A DNA stretch of 64,000 bases from Edaphobacter paludis. GTDB taxonomy: Bacteria; Acidobacteriota; Terriglobia; Terriglobales; Acidobacteriaceae. The notes under the pieces were generated by a model. It did no database searches. It saw nothing but the letters and a program-made list of their open reading frames with translations, and had not been told where the DNA came from. The stretch covers positions 3,410,001 through 3,474,000 of the forward strand of contig NZ_CP121194.1 of assembly GCF_039993895.1 (NCBI RefSeq). The letters are read 5' to 3'. Made by a program: the position numbers and the translations under genes. Of this stretch, positions 28,525 to 36,900 are shown piece by piece. Position 1 is the first letter of the stretch; each line of letters opens with the position of its first letter.

Positions 28525-28881
28525 TCATTTCACAATAATCTGGGCCTTCACCCGGTCGAACTCCGCACTGGACAGGATGCGCCTACGCACGAGATCACGC
28601 GTCGAAGCATACGGCCGGTGTTCGACGATCTTTCCTGCCAGCTCCGGAGTTACGCCCGGCAGCGTCTGGAGCTGAGCAGCCGATGCATCGTTGATGTTCA
28701 ACGGTCCCTTCCTCGTAAGCCCCTCGGCAACGCCGCGAGCAATCGCGCCAGCGTCCCGCTTCGCCGCTGCCGTCGCATCCGCCGTATGCCGCTGCAGCGA
28801 ATCGGTATTGTTCGGGGAGCACCCAACCACAAACAGAGCCAGCAACAGAAAGAACGCCGCTACGGAAACAGACTTGACCAT
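28525..28881 (-). CDS. Helix-hairpin-helix (ComEA-like) domain lipoprotein
   Basis: 118 residues from ATG 28879-28881 (an in-frame alternative lies 15 bases upstream). The signal sequence ends in a lipobox FVVGC (Cys21). The C-terminal half is a ComEA-type double HhH DNA-binding motif: LNINDASAAQLQTLPGVTPE followed by LAGKIVEHRPYASTRDLV. Related short HhH proteins bind DNA in competence or act as small envelope proteins; no competence genes are nearby, so the role stays open. Confidence 0.8.
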   Translation of the reverse strand: MVKSVSVAAFFLLLALFVVGCSPNNTDSLQRHTADATAAAKRDAGAIARGVAEGLTRKGPLNINDASAAQLQTLPGVTPELAGKIVEHRPYASTRDLVRRRILSSAEFDRVKAQIIVK

Positions 28882-29010
28882 GAATATGAGATGCAACGCT
28901 AGTACCTACCGGGTGGCCCACGCATAGAAATCCACCCCCTTGCCGAGCCAAAAAGTCTATGGCATACTTAGCTCCCCAATAGATATCCCACAAAAGAGGT
29001 AGAGGAAAAT

Positions 29011-30042
29011 ATGCGTCTCAGAATCGGTCTCCTGGTCGTAGCCACCTTCGCCACGTCCTGCAGCGTAGCTGTTGCCTCCCCTCTTTCTCCCAGCCAGGTT
29101 ACCCAGATCGTGTCCTTCGGCGACAGCCTCTCCGATGCCGGCAACGCCTCCATCGCCACCCTCGGCGCCGAGCCCGGCCCCGGTTACGCGACCAGACCCG
29201 TCACGGGCGTTCCCTTCCCAGTCGGGTATTTCACCAACCCGCCCACCGCGACAGGCCCCGCCGGTCTCTGGGTCGACCAACTCGCTGCTAAGCTGGGAAT
29301 CACCGACCCTTCACCGGCTCTCGCGCCTCTTGGCGGGACGAACTACGCGGTCGGCAGTGCAATGACCGGCAGCACAAACCCTGCCGACATGCAGAATCAG
29401 GTGAACCTCTTTCTGGCTACCCATCTAGGCGGCGCTTCCTCCTCAGCCCTGTACACCTTTTGGGGCGGTGGTGACGACATCCTCGGCGCCCAGAATCCGA
29501 TAACCGCGGCCGACAACATCGCGTCACAGATCAAACAGGTCGCCGCCGATGGCGGGCACAACTTCCTCTGGCTCGACCTGCCTGGCCTGGGCGGAGTTCC
29601 AGCACTCAACGGTGATCCCGCCGCAGCCGCCGCGGCAAACTTTGCCTCCCTTGAATTCGATCAGGAATGGGCAACCCAGGTGAGCACTCTGGACAGTCTG
29701 GGGATCAACGTCATCGGAGTCAACATCGACACACTGTATAACGACATTCTGGCGAATCCGGGAGCTTACGGTTTCAACAATGTGACCGACGCCTGCATGG
29801 CAACCGCTGGCTGCAACCCCGATACGTTTCTCTACTGGGACAGCTTGCACCCCACAACTTCCGCCGATGCGCTTGTCGCCGACCTTGCCTATCAGGACGC
29901 CTTCGGTAGCACCGTCGTCACACCTGAACCGCCGACCATCACGCTATTCGTTCTGGGTGGGGCAGGCCTGCTCCTGCTCTGGCGCTCAAAGCGCAATCCG
30001 CTGGGCGCACCGCACGGTCTAGAAGGCAAAACATCAATGTAG
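29011..30042 (+). CDS. SGNH/GDSL hydrolase with PEP-CTERM sorting signal
   Basis: 343 residues. Signal peptide 1-23; block I VSFGDSLSD with nucleophile Ser39; block V WDSLHPT with Asp277 and His280. Block III reads WGGGDDI, with Asp155 where the oxyanion-hole Asn of GxND is expected. The C-terminus has PEP (305-307), a hydrophobic helix (ITLFVLGGAGLLLLW) and a basic tail (RSKR): a PEP-CTERM tag for exosortase-dependent sorting. Probably an exported esterase or thermolabile-haemolysin-like lipase; the exosortase is not in this window. Confidence 0.88.
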   Translation: MRLRIGLLVVATFATSCSVAVASPLSPSQVTQIVSFGDSLSDAGNASIATLGAEPGPGYATRPVTGVPFPVGYFTNPPTATGPAGLWVDQLAAKLGITDPSPALAPLGGTNYAVGSAMTGSTNPADMQNQVNLFLATHLGGASSSALYTFWGGGDDILGAQNPITAADNIASQIKQVAADGGHNFLWLDLPGLGGVPALNGDPAAAAAANFASLEFDQEWATQVSTLDSLGINVIGVNIDTLYNDILANPGAYGFNNVTDACMATAGCNPDTFLYWDSLHPTTSADALVADLAYQDAFGSTVVTPEPPTITLFVLGGAGLLLLWRSKRNPLGAPHGLEGKTSM

Positions 30043-30118
30043 TCCTGATGATGGCGAGCGGCTGGCCCATATATCCGGCTACCACAGTAGCGTGCTGCCA
30101 TCTCAAACCGGCATCAGC

Positions 30119-30424
30119 CTAAGCCCAGGCTTTACCCATCCCATCGATCCCCGAGGCCGCCAGGTCTGCCGGACTCATGACCGGATGCATCTCGATCCCG
30201 GCATTGAACGAGAGCATCCACGGCTCGGCCATCGCTGGAATCTTCGATGCATCAGTTACGTCCACGACCACAACGCCGCTGCGTTGGCCATGCCGGTCCG
30301 TAAAGTACGCAGCCTCCGGCTTTACGTAGTCAAGAATCTTCTTCATTTTGGCTCCGGCTGAGCCATCCTTTACCGCTGCGTTGAAGGTCTCAACCGGAAA
30401 CGTAAGGTACATAATCATGCGCAT
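30119..30424 (-). CDS. Small DUF3303-like protein of unknown function
   Basis: 101 residues, soluble, no signal peptide. The sequence MRMIMYLTFPVETFNAAV, AYFTDRHGQRSGVVVVDV and IPAMAEPWMLSFNAGIEMH resembles small ferredoxin-like alpha/beta proteins of the DUF3303 type, some of which were labelled pantothenate synthetase in databases without evidence. The start at 30424 has AAGGAG upstream. Function unknown. Confidence 0.7.
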   Translation of the reverse strand: MRMIMYLTFPVETFNAAVKDGSAGAKMKKILDYVKPEAAYFTDRHGQRSGVVVVDVTDASKIPAMAEPWMLSFNAGIEMHPVMSPADLAASGIDGMGKAWA

Positions 30425-30607
30425 AGGAATCTCCTTCTACTGATAGCAATGTTGAGAGGGGGCCCTGTCACAGAAGGAGCCAAAAATACGCCCGCAAACG
30501 GAACGAGTCAAGCAAATTGCGCCGCTGCCCATACGACTGTTTCGCCGCGGTCGAAGCGTGGAATTCGTCTGCAAACGATAGGTGCCTGGAGTGATAGGCT
30601 TTTGCTT

Positions 30608-30787
30608 ATGAATGGCCCGACCCTTCAAGAACGACTCGCCATCTTGACCGACCATCTTGCCGAAGCCGAACGGCGATACGCTGCAGGAGAACCCTATCCC
30701 GATCTCAGGGGAGGCTCCTGGCCCGAAAGAATCTCCAAGATCAAACAGCACATCGCCGACCTGCGCGAAATCATCGCAAACGAATAA
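30608..30787 (+). CDS. Small hypothetical protein
   Basis: 59 residues from ATG 30608, predicted helical and amphipathic (LQERLAILTDHLAEAERRYA; ISKIKQHIADLREIIANE). No membrane span, no family recognised. A terminator-like hairpin follows 38 bases after the stop, supporting a real transcription unit. Confidence 0.55.
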   Translation: MNGPTLQERLAILTDHLAEAERRYAAGEPYPDLRGGSWPERISKIKQHIADLREIIANE

Positions 30788-30825
30788 TTCTCATCGGATG
30801 AGACAGCCCTGAAATCTCGGGTTTA

Positions 30826-30851
30826 CCCCCTTCGCGCTTTGCGAAGAGGGG
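30826..30851. terminator. Terminator-like hairpin
   Basis: CCCC(C)TTCGC and GCGAA(G)AGGGG pair around a GCTTT loop, between the small gene ending at 30787 and the DUF1003 gene. No T-tract follows. Confidence 0.5.
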
Positions 30852-30957
30852 AATGTAAACTGCCCCTAAGGCTCTGCCAAGACCATCAAACGTCACGAAA
30901 CCGGCAGCAACCACTCAACCCAATCCCGCATTCCCGCCCAAATAGAGTTCATCCAGC

Positions 30958-31464
30958 ATGTCTCAGAACCATATCCAAGAGCACATCGACCTGATAGCAA
31001 AGCACGAACAGGATTTTCTACTCCATCGCACCTCTGCGGAACGCCTTGGGGACTCGATTGCCGGCTTCGCCGGAAGCCTCCCGTTCGTTTGCATCCATCT
31101 GGCAATCTTCGCCGGTTGGATGGCGTTCAACACAGTTTCGTCCCCCCACCTTCGGCACTTCGATCCGCCACCTTATTCCCTTCTTGGCACGATTGTCGCA
31201 ATCGAAGCCATCCTGCTGGCCAGTATGATCCTCATGCGTCAATCACGCATGAGCAGGCGCGCCGACGAACGCGATCATCTCATGCTGCAGATCCTTCTGC
31301 TGACCGAGAAAGAGATCACCGCCGTACTGGGAGTGGACCGGCAGATCGCCGAAAGAATCGGTCTTCAACAGGTAGCCCACGACAGGAACATCGAACAACT
31401 AAGCCAGGACACCTCAATCGACGACGTAGCGCAAACCATCAAAGACACACTACCGTCTGATTAG
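30958..31464 (+). CDS. DUF1003 membrane protein
   Basis: 168 residues. Two adjacent membrane helices (LPFVCIHLAIFAGWMAFN and LLGTIVAIEAILLASMILM) separated by the DUF1003 hallmark FDPPPYSLL, followed by the conserved RQSRMSRRADERDHLM and a cytoplasmic helical tail. The family is widespread, of unknown function, sometimes linked to cyclic-nucleotide or metal transport. The stop overlaps that of the convergent DUF1772 gene. Confidence 0.88.
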   Translation: MSQNHIQEHIDLIAKHEQDFLLHRTSAERLGDSIAGFAGSLPFVCIHLAIFAGWMAFNTVSSPHLRHFDPPPYSLLGTIVAIEAILLASMILMRQSRMSRRADERDHLMLQILLLTEKEITAVLGVDRQIAERIGLQQVAHDRNIEQLSQDTSIDDVAQTIKDTLPSD

Positions 31465-31889
31465 ATTCGCCATAGCAGGCAGAAACCTGCAACCGCCAGA
31501 ACCAGCACCCGAAGGCGGTGCAGATTGTCCCAGCGGCGATGCTGTTGCTGCCAGTCGGCGGCGGAGCGGGCGGCGATCCGGTTATTGATCGGGACGAGAA
31601 CCACAAGGGTGAAGACGATCACACCGAGCCAAAGCACAGCCGCTGTCAGCAGCAAGGGGTAAGCAGCAGTGCCACGGTGTAGCCATGCCTGAACCGCAAG
31701 CAGCAGAAGACCGGCCCCGTACCAGAAGGGCATCACTCCTCCCAGCATTCGGGCAAAGATACTGAGCGCTTTAGCCTGCGGTTCGACGTCCAACTTTCGC
31801 ATGACCGGATTGATAAAGGCGGAGACGCAAAACTCTACGCCAATCAAAACAAAGATGACGAAGACGGTGACGATATTGAAAAGGTGCAT
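31461..31889 (-). CDS. DUF1772 (anthrone oxygenase-like) membrane protein
   Basis: 142 residues from ATG 31887-31889, preceded by AGGGAG; the open frame further upstream would run across the HxlR operator. Four hydrophobic helices, with FCVSAFINPVM early, the third ending LVVLVPINNRIA, and a WQQQHRRWDNLHRLRVLV block characteristic of DUF1772. It is divergent from an HxlR regulator that shares a palindromic operator, so it is probably the regulated gene. Confidence 0.82.
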   Translation of the reverse strand: MHLFNIVTVFVIFVLIGVEFCVSAFINPVMRKLDVEPQAKALSIFARMLGGVMPFWYGAGLLLLAVQAWLHRGTAAYPLLLTAAVLWLGVIVFTLVVLVPINNRIAARSAADWQQQHRRWDNLHRLRVLVLAVAGFCLLWRI

Positions 31890-31952
31890 GAACACTCCCT
31901 GATTACGGCTTGGGAGAATAGACGCTGGACCGAGAACCGCTGATGCAGAAGG

Positions 31953-31978
31953 TTGTACTGACAAAGTTGTCAGTACAA
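31953..31978. promoter_or_regulatory. Operator: 12-bp perfect inverted repeat between hxlR and DUF1772 genes
   Basis: Left arm TTGTACTGACAA and right arm TTGTCAGTACAA are exact reverse complements separated by AG. The site ends 20 bp before the HxlR start and is 64 bp upstream of the DUF1772 start. A GTAC-containing palindrome in the divergent gap is the usual arrangement for HxlR autoregulators. Confidence 0.8.
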
Positions 31979-31998
31979 AATGAAGTCAGGAGTTTTCC

Positions 31999-32361
31999 AT
32001 GCCGGTCTCAAAGAAGGAAGTCTCGCCCTGTCCCATCGATGCGATGCTCTCGGTCATCGATGGCCGGTGGAAAGGCACCATTCTGTGGAGGTTGCTCGAT
32101 GGCCCCATGCGAACCAACGAGCTGCGCCGCAGCATTCCCCAGATCACCGAGCGCATGCTGATACGCCATCTGCAGGAACTGGTGCAGGACGGCATTCTGG
32201 AGCGGCACGAGGAGAAACAAGTGCCGCCCTGCGTAAGGTATTCCATCTCCAGCTACGGGATGACGATGGTACCCGTGCTGGAAGCTATCTGCGTATGGGG
32301 GCGTCGGCATCTAGAGACAAGTCACCCGAGTAAGAGAGAGCGTCTGCCCTCCATTACCTAG
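31999..32361 (+). CDS. HxlR-family transcriptional regulator
   Basis: 120 residues; AGGAG upstream. Winged helix typical of HxlR: CPIDAMLSVIDGRWKGTILW, NELRRSIPQITERMLIRHLQ, GILERHEEKQVPPCVRYSIS. Cys11 and Cys near 78 (PPC) are present; some family members (HypR, YodB, QorR) sense electrophiles through the first Cys. Proposed regulator of the divergent DUF1772 gene through the palindrome at 31953-31978. The last bases overlap the convergent TIM-barrel gene. Confidence 0.9.
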   Translation: MPVSKKEVSPCPIDAMLSVIDGRWKGTILWRLLDGPMRTNELRRSIPQITERMLIRHLQELVQDGILERHEEKQVPPCVRYSISSYGMTMVPVLEAICVWGRRHLETSHPSKRERLPSIT

Positions 32362-33236
32362 CCCAGTTTCATCGCCTGCTGTGCGCTCACCCTGGCCTGC
32401 TTCAACGAAGCCACGGGATCGCTCGTCGGGTAGTATTCCATCGCAATCCAATGATCGTAGTGCAACTCCGCCAGCTTGCGATAGATCATGGTGTAGTCGA
32501 TCTCTCCCGTTCCCGGTTCATGACGGCCTGGAACATCCGCGATGTGGATCAGGCCGACCCGGTCGATGTTCTTCTCAAACTTCTCGATCAGGTTCCCGAA
32601 GCTGCGCTGCTCATGATAAACGTCGTACAACACCTTCAAATTCGGCGTGTTAACCGCTTCGGCAATCTCAAACCCATCGCTCACGGTCGCCAGAAAGATC
32701 GTCGGATTCTCCAGAAAATCAATCGGCTCAATCACTATCTCAATCGACTCCTTCGCTGCCATCTCTGCGGCACGCTTCAGGTTCTCGATAGAGGTTTTCT
32801 TCTGCTCCTCCGGCCCGACGCTCTCCACCCGCTTGCCCGATAGCAGGATCACCTGCGGACACTCCAGTTCCTTCGCCGCTCGCAGGTGCTCTCCAAACTG
32901 AGTCAGAAAAGCTTCCGACTCGTCCGGCACCGCGAATCCCGCCTTCACTCCGCTCATTGAGTCGAAGACCATTCCGTGCGAGCGCATCCGCGCCATCACC
33001 TTCTGTCTCTCCTCGGGCTGCCACTGCTTGAACTCGCCAGTCAGTTCGATGCCCTGATAGCCGGCCTCCGCAACGATCTCCACACGCTGATCGAACGGGA
33101 TCTGCCTCCCCAACGCCCACAGCATGTACGAGAAGCGCACTGGCTTCGCACCCTGAGCGGCGGCCAGGGCCCACTTTGGAGCGAGCAACGCACCGGTCGC
33201 TCCCATCGCTAACTGACTAAATCTCCGACGATTCAT
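32358..33236 (-). CDS. Exported hydroxypyruvate-isomerase-like TIM-barrel protein
   Basis: 292 residues from ATG 33234-33236. The Tat-type leader MNRRRFSQLAMGATGALLA points to export in folded form. The body is an AP-endonuclease-2/xylose-isomerase-like barrel with VEIVAEAGYQGIELTGEF, a metal-ligand block VIEPIDF, LYDVYHEQ and the Hyi signature HIADVPGRHEPGTGEIDY. Hyi interconverts hydroxypyruvate and tartronate semialdehyde; the exported paralogues are often annotated as sugar-phosphate isomerase/epimerase. It lies 144 bp downstream of the GMC gene on the same strand. Confidence 0.88.
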   Translation of the reverse strand: MNRRRFSQLAMGATGALLAPKWALAAAQGAKPVRFSYMLWALGRQIPFDQRVEIVAEAGYQGIELTGEFKQWQPEERQKVMARMRSHGMVFDSMSGVKAGFAVPDESEAFLTQFGEHLRAAKELECPQVILLSGKRVESVGPEEQKKTSIENLKRAAEMAAKESIEIVIEPIDFLENPTIFLATVSDGFEIAEAVNTPNLKVLYDVYHEQRSFGNLIEKFEKNIDRVGLIHIADVPGRHEPGTGEIDYTMIYRKLAELHYDHWIAMEYYPTSDPVASLKQARVSAQQAMKLG

Positions 33237-33380
33237 AACACTCCCCGCCGTCATACTTTTTTGAGCACACGAAGCTGTCCATCTTTCCATATCGAACAAC
33301 TTCGTCTCAAGAAACGGCGACGCAGATAATAGTAACCGCCGACACGGAATTTATCCGCTGCAACAGTAGGATTTCAGATA

Positions 33381-35120
33381 TTAAGTAAGTCTCGGAACGC
33401 CCTTGCCCCACGTCTCGGGCGGGGCAAACTCCGGGCGGAATCGCGGCGTCTCCATATCCCGATCATTCGAGGTAAACACTCGATCACCTTGCGAAACCAG
33501 GTAATCCGCAGTCCTCGCCGCCAGTGCCTGAATGGTGAGGCCGGGGTTCGCAGATCCCTGCGTCGGCATGATGCTGCCATCGCAGATGAAGAGATTCGGT
33601 ATGTCGTGAGACCGGCCAAACTTGTCCACCACAGAGGTGCGCGGATCCGAACCCATGCGCGCCGCGCCGACCAGATGAGCATAACGCGCCTCGTGGACGA
33701 CCTCCGTGGCGCCAGCCGCCTGCATCACTTCGGTCGTCTTCTTCGTGGCGGCTTTGATAAGGCGATGGTCGTTCTCGTGCAGGTTGAAGCTGACGTGAGC
33801 GATGGGAAGGCCGAAGCGGTCCTTCTCCTCCGCCAAAGTGACGCGGTTCTCGGGCCACGGAAGGATCTCGCCGAGAAAGCCGAAGCTGGCCCAGTGGTTG
33901 TAATCCATCATCTCCCGGCGCAGGCCCCATCCCCACGCCTTCTTCGCGGCGACCATCTGGTGGGCAAAGGCAATAGGCAGCGGGCCGACCGTCTGGATAG
34001 CGAAGCCACGCGCGAAGTCGTTCTTTGGATCAGTCTCATAGAACTCTTCGGTCAACGCATGGGCGGGCGGGGCCTTGTACATACGAACCAGTTGATCGAA
34101 GCGCCCGAGCACGACGCTTCCGGCCTGCGCCATCAGGTAGCGTCCTACGGTGTCGCTCGAATTGGCGAGCCCGTTTTCAAATCCAGGACAAGCGGAGTTC
34201 AAAAGAAGACGCGGCGTCTCTATCGCATAGCCACACAAGATGACTGATTTGGCGCGCTGAAAATGCTCTCCGCCATCCTTGTCAAAATAAAAAACGCCAT
34301 TGACGCGGCCATCTCTGCCGACACTCACGCGGCTGGCCATCGAGTGGTCGCGAATCTCCGCGCCGCTGTGAAGCGCATCCGGCACATGCGTGATCAGAGT
34401 GCTCGCCTTCGCTCCAACTTTGCACCCTTGGATGCAGAAACCCCGATAGATGCAATGGGGGCGGTCTCCATGCGAGCCCGAAAGGATCGCCACCGGCCCG
34501 CCGATGGAGACGGGGATATTGAGCGCGGAACATCCTCGAATCAACGCATTGCCCACGCCGCCCATGGGGTGCGGTCCATACGGATAGCCATGCGGATGCC
34601 CCCACGGGTAGTAGGCTGGCCCGGCAACAGGCATCTCCAGTTCAAGCTGCTCGTAGTAAGGACGAATCTCTTCGTACGTGATCGGCCAGTCCGCGCCGAC
34701 GCCATCGCGAGTATAAACTTCAAAGTCCGAAGGGTGCAGCCGCGGCGTAAACGCCGCCCAATGCACGGAGCCGCCGCCTACGCCTCTGCCACAATTATTG
34801 GCACCAAGCGCAAGGGGATCGGTGCCCCCAGTCACTCGCGGATCTTCCCAATAGAGTTCGTGCGAGCCAGCCTCATCGCTCACCCAATCGCGTTCCGTGT
34901 CCCAGAAAGGACCAGCTTCAAGCCCGACGACATTGAAGCCGGCGCGCGCAAGACGCTGCAACAGAACGCCGCCAGCAGAGCCTACACCGACAATAACGTA
35001 ATCCACCTCTTCCAACTCTTTAAAACGGCGCATCGGAAGGTCGATGTGCTGCAGCGCGCCAAGCATATGCTTCTTACTGTCTGCCGGTGATTCAAACGAT
35101 CCAAGAAACGGTTTCTTCAC
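33381..35120 (-). CDS. GMC-family flavoprotein oxidoreductase
   Basis: 579 residues. FAD-binding VDYVIVGVGSAGGVLLQRLA near residue 39 and the acidic LEAG that follows; substrate-domain block NNCGRGVGGGSVHWAAF; C-terminal GMC features LICDGSIMPTQGSANPGLTI and QALAARTADYL. Family knowledge: such flavoproteins pair with a gluconate 2-dehydrogenase subunit 3-like protein to oxidise sugars, sugar acids or polyols. No Tat or Sec leader is visible. Its ATG overlaps the upstream subunit-3 stop by 4 bp (35117-35120). Confidence 0.92.
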   Translation of the reverse strand: MKKPFLGSFESPADSKKHMLGALQHIDLPMRRFKELEEVDYVIVGVGSAGGVLLQRLARAGFNVVGLEAGPFWDTERDWVSDEAGSHELYWEDPRVTGGTDPLALGANNCGRGVGGGSVHWAAFTPRLHPSDFEVYTRDGVGADWPITYEEIRPYYEQLELEMPVAGPAYYPWGHPHGYPYGPHPMGGVGNALIRGCSALNIPVSIGGPVAILSGSHGDRPHCIYRGFCIQGCKVGAKASTLITHVPDALHSGAEIRDHSMASRVSVGRDGRVNGVFYFDKDGGEHFQRAKSVILCGYAIETPRLLLNSACPGFENGLANSSDTVGRYLMAQAGSVVLGRFDQLVRMYKAPPAHALTEEFYETDPKNDFARGFAIQTVGPLPIAFAHQMVAAKKAWGWGLRREMMDYNHWASFGFLGEILPWPENRVTLAEEKDRFGLPIAHVSFNLHENDHRLIKAATKKTTEVMQAAGATEVVHEARYAHLVGAARMGSDPRTSVVDKFGRSHDIPNLFICDGSIMPTQGSANPGLTIQALAARTADYLVSQGDRVFTSNDRDMETPRFRPEFAPPETWGKGVPRLT

Positions 35121-35926
35121 GACTGCCTCTCCCGCACTTTGACGTGCGACCGATGCTGAAGGGCCTCGGTAAGAAATTCATGCGTCGCCTCGATCTCGTC
35201 GGAAGCCGAGTGCAAAGGAGCCACCCACTCGTAGCGGTGCTCTTCCACTTCCCAAGGCTCCGCTTCACCGCGCTCAAGGCGCATATAGGCCCGGGGATAC
35301 GCAGGTCCGCCGAAGCCGATCTCGTCCCATGCCCAGGGATGTGCATAGTAAGCCTCGATTGCGTCACCGATGATCAGTTGCCAGAAGCGATGCACCGACA
35401 TGCGCTTCCAGATTTCTTTTGCGGCCTCGGGCTTGCCATCATGAATAGCCTTCAATACCAGATCCTGCTGTAGATGCGGAAGCACAAGAAAATCTCCGCC
35501 ATATCTCTGCTGCGCCTCCTGCTGGATGGCGTCGAGCCCGAGACGATAGGCATCGCGATCATGGGGCATGTCTTCGAACCGATACCCGGCCGTCCGATCA
35601 TGACTCAGCCGGTCATCCAGTGCAGGAAGGATAGGGATTCTGCGATTCGGCGCGCGATCTGTCTGCGGAATGAGATGGTCGAAGACAGTGCCCCAGAACT
35701 TCGCCTCGTCTGCATTGAAGAATCGTAGAGTCGAAGGATTGTCGACCCGTTCCGTGACCACCTTGCGCGTGGCAGAGTCCCAGAAAGACTGTTGCGAAAG
35801 GGTGCTGAAACCAGCGTAATAACCAGGCTGCAAACGAGGAGGCAATGCCTCCCCGGTATTCGGGTCTATCGGAAGAAGAGCGGAATCCGGCTCCTCAGCA
35901 ATTTGCTTTAGATCTCGACGGTTCAT
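35117..35926 (-). CDS. Gluconate 2-dehydrogenase subunit 3-family protein
   Basis: 269 residues from ATG 35924-35926 (GGAGGAGAC upstream). Recognised by LRFFNADEAKFWGTVFDHLIPQ at about 77 (given in parts: FNADEAKFWG, DHLIPQ), the helical middle, and HPWAWDEIGFGGPAYPRAYM. In characterised dehydrogenases this small subunit is a Tat-exported partner of the GMC flavoprotein. Here the N-terminus MNRRDLKQIAEEPDSALL lacks a hydrophobic core, so both partners appear cytoplasmic or membrane-associated. It is coupled by ATGA overlaps both upstream (35923-35926) and downstream. Confidence 0.88.
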   Translation of the reverse strand: MNRRDLKQIAEEPDSALLPIDPNTGEALPPRLQPGYYAGFSTLSQQSFWDSATRKVVTERVDNPSTLRFFNADEAKFWGTVFDHLIPQTDRAPNRRIPILPALDDRLSHDRTAGYRFEDMPHDRDAYRLGLDAIQQEAQQRYGGDFLVLPHLQQDLVLKAIHDGKPEAAKEIWKRMSVHRFWQLIIGDAIEAYYAHPWAWDEIGFGGPAYPRAYMRLERGEAEPWEVEEHRYEWVAPLHSASDEIEATHEFLTEALQHRSHVKVRERQS

Positions 35927-36900
35927 CGTCTCCTCCGTCCCAGCATGCTGGCCAGAATGCCAAGCATTCCCGCTGCGCCGAAGAGCAGCGGCGCGAATAT
36001 AGGTGGCCCGTACATGATGTTGTAGACGATGTGCTTGCGTCCGCCGGGCCGGCGAAGAACACCGCGCGCGTGATAAAAGAATCCCGCTGCAGCATCGGCA
36101 CAAGATAACACCGACAGTGCAGGCAGCACGGTAGTCGCAACCTTGCGGCTTTTGACAGCGCCAAAGGCCGAAGCAGCAAGCATCGGAGCGAGGATCACGG
36201 GAGTCCACTGCGCCTTGTATCGAAAGTTATTTTTGTAGTGCGAGTACCACGCCTCAAAACCGCTCAGCAATGCGCTGATGCCGGTAGCAATCGCCATCTG
36301 ACGCTGGAACCGGCCCTCGCGCATGTCCTGCTCGACCGACAGAACTTCGCGACTTAGCTTCCGAGGAAGCACCCGAGTGAGCCCCGTATCGAGATGTTCA
36401 GGAGATGCATTCTTCAGTAACCTCGGACTATCTTCGCGCCGTAGAAATGAAGCAATCAAGCCGAGATAAGCGCTCGTGCCGAATAACAGCGGCGCAAAGA
36501 TCGGAGGCCCCATAATCATGTTGACCATGGGCAGACGCCAGCCGCCGGGTTTGCGCTGCACGCCGCGCACATGGAAGTAAAAGCCGATGGCGGAGTCAAC
36601 CAACGTAAATGCAGAGACGGCTCGAAGGACAGTACGGGCAGCCCAGCGGTTGAAAAAACCGGCAACACCAGCGCCTGTCAATGCAGCGCTCAGGATCACC
36701 GGCGTATACATCACCCGCTGGCTGTAGCTGCCGCGATAGTGTTCATACCCCACCTCAAGCCCGCTCATCAGGCTGGAGAACGCCGTCAGAAGAGAAAGGC
36801 TGCGCTGGAATCGCCCCTCGCGAATATCGTTTCGCACGATCTCCAGATCATGCATTGGCCTTTGAAGCGAAAGCTCTTCGTCAGAAATCATCCCCTTCAA
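35923..36900 (-). CDS. Integral membrane protein of two tandem homologous halves, unknown family
   Basis: 325 residues. Residues 22-154 and 189-321 align without a gap at a constant offset of 167, with about 60 of 133 positions identical by hand alignment. Shared motifs are DxREGRFQR, SGxExxYxHY, TPVIL, GFxxHxRGVxR and GPPIFAPLLFG. Each half has four predicted membrane helices. Each carries two conserved histidines, 54/110 and 221/277, at helix ends that should face the same side. I do not recognise the family. Overlaps of 4 bp with both neighbours tie it to the TPP enzyme and the GMC/subunit-3 pair, suggesting a membrane anchor or electron-transfer partner; haem binding by the histidines is speculation. 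Confidence 0.85.
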   Translation of the reverse strand: MKGMISDEELSLQRPMHDLEIVRNDIREGRFQRSLSLLTAFSSLMSGLEVGYEHYRGSYSQRVMYTPVILSAALTGAGVAGFFNRWAARTVLRAVSAFTLVDSAIGFYFHVRGVQRKPGGWRLPMVNMIMGPPIFAPLLFGTSAYLGLIASFLRREDSPRLLKNASPEHLDTGLTRVLPRKLSREVLSVEQDMREGRFQRQMAIATGISALLSGFEAWYSHYKNNFRYKAQWTPVILAPMLAASAFGAVKSRKVATTVLPALSVLSCADAAAGFFYHARGVLRRPGGRKHIVYNIMYGPPIFAPLLFGAAGMLGILASMLGRRRR

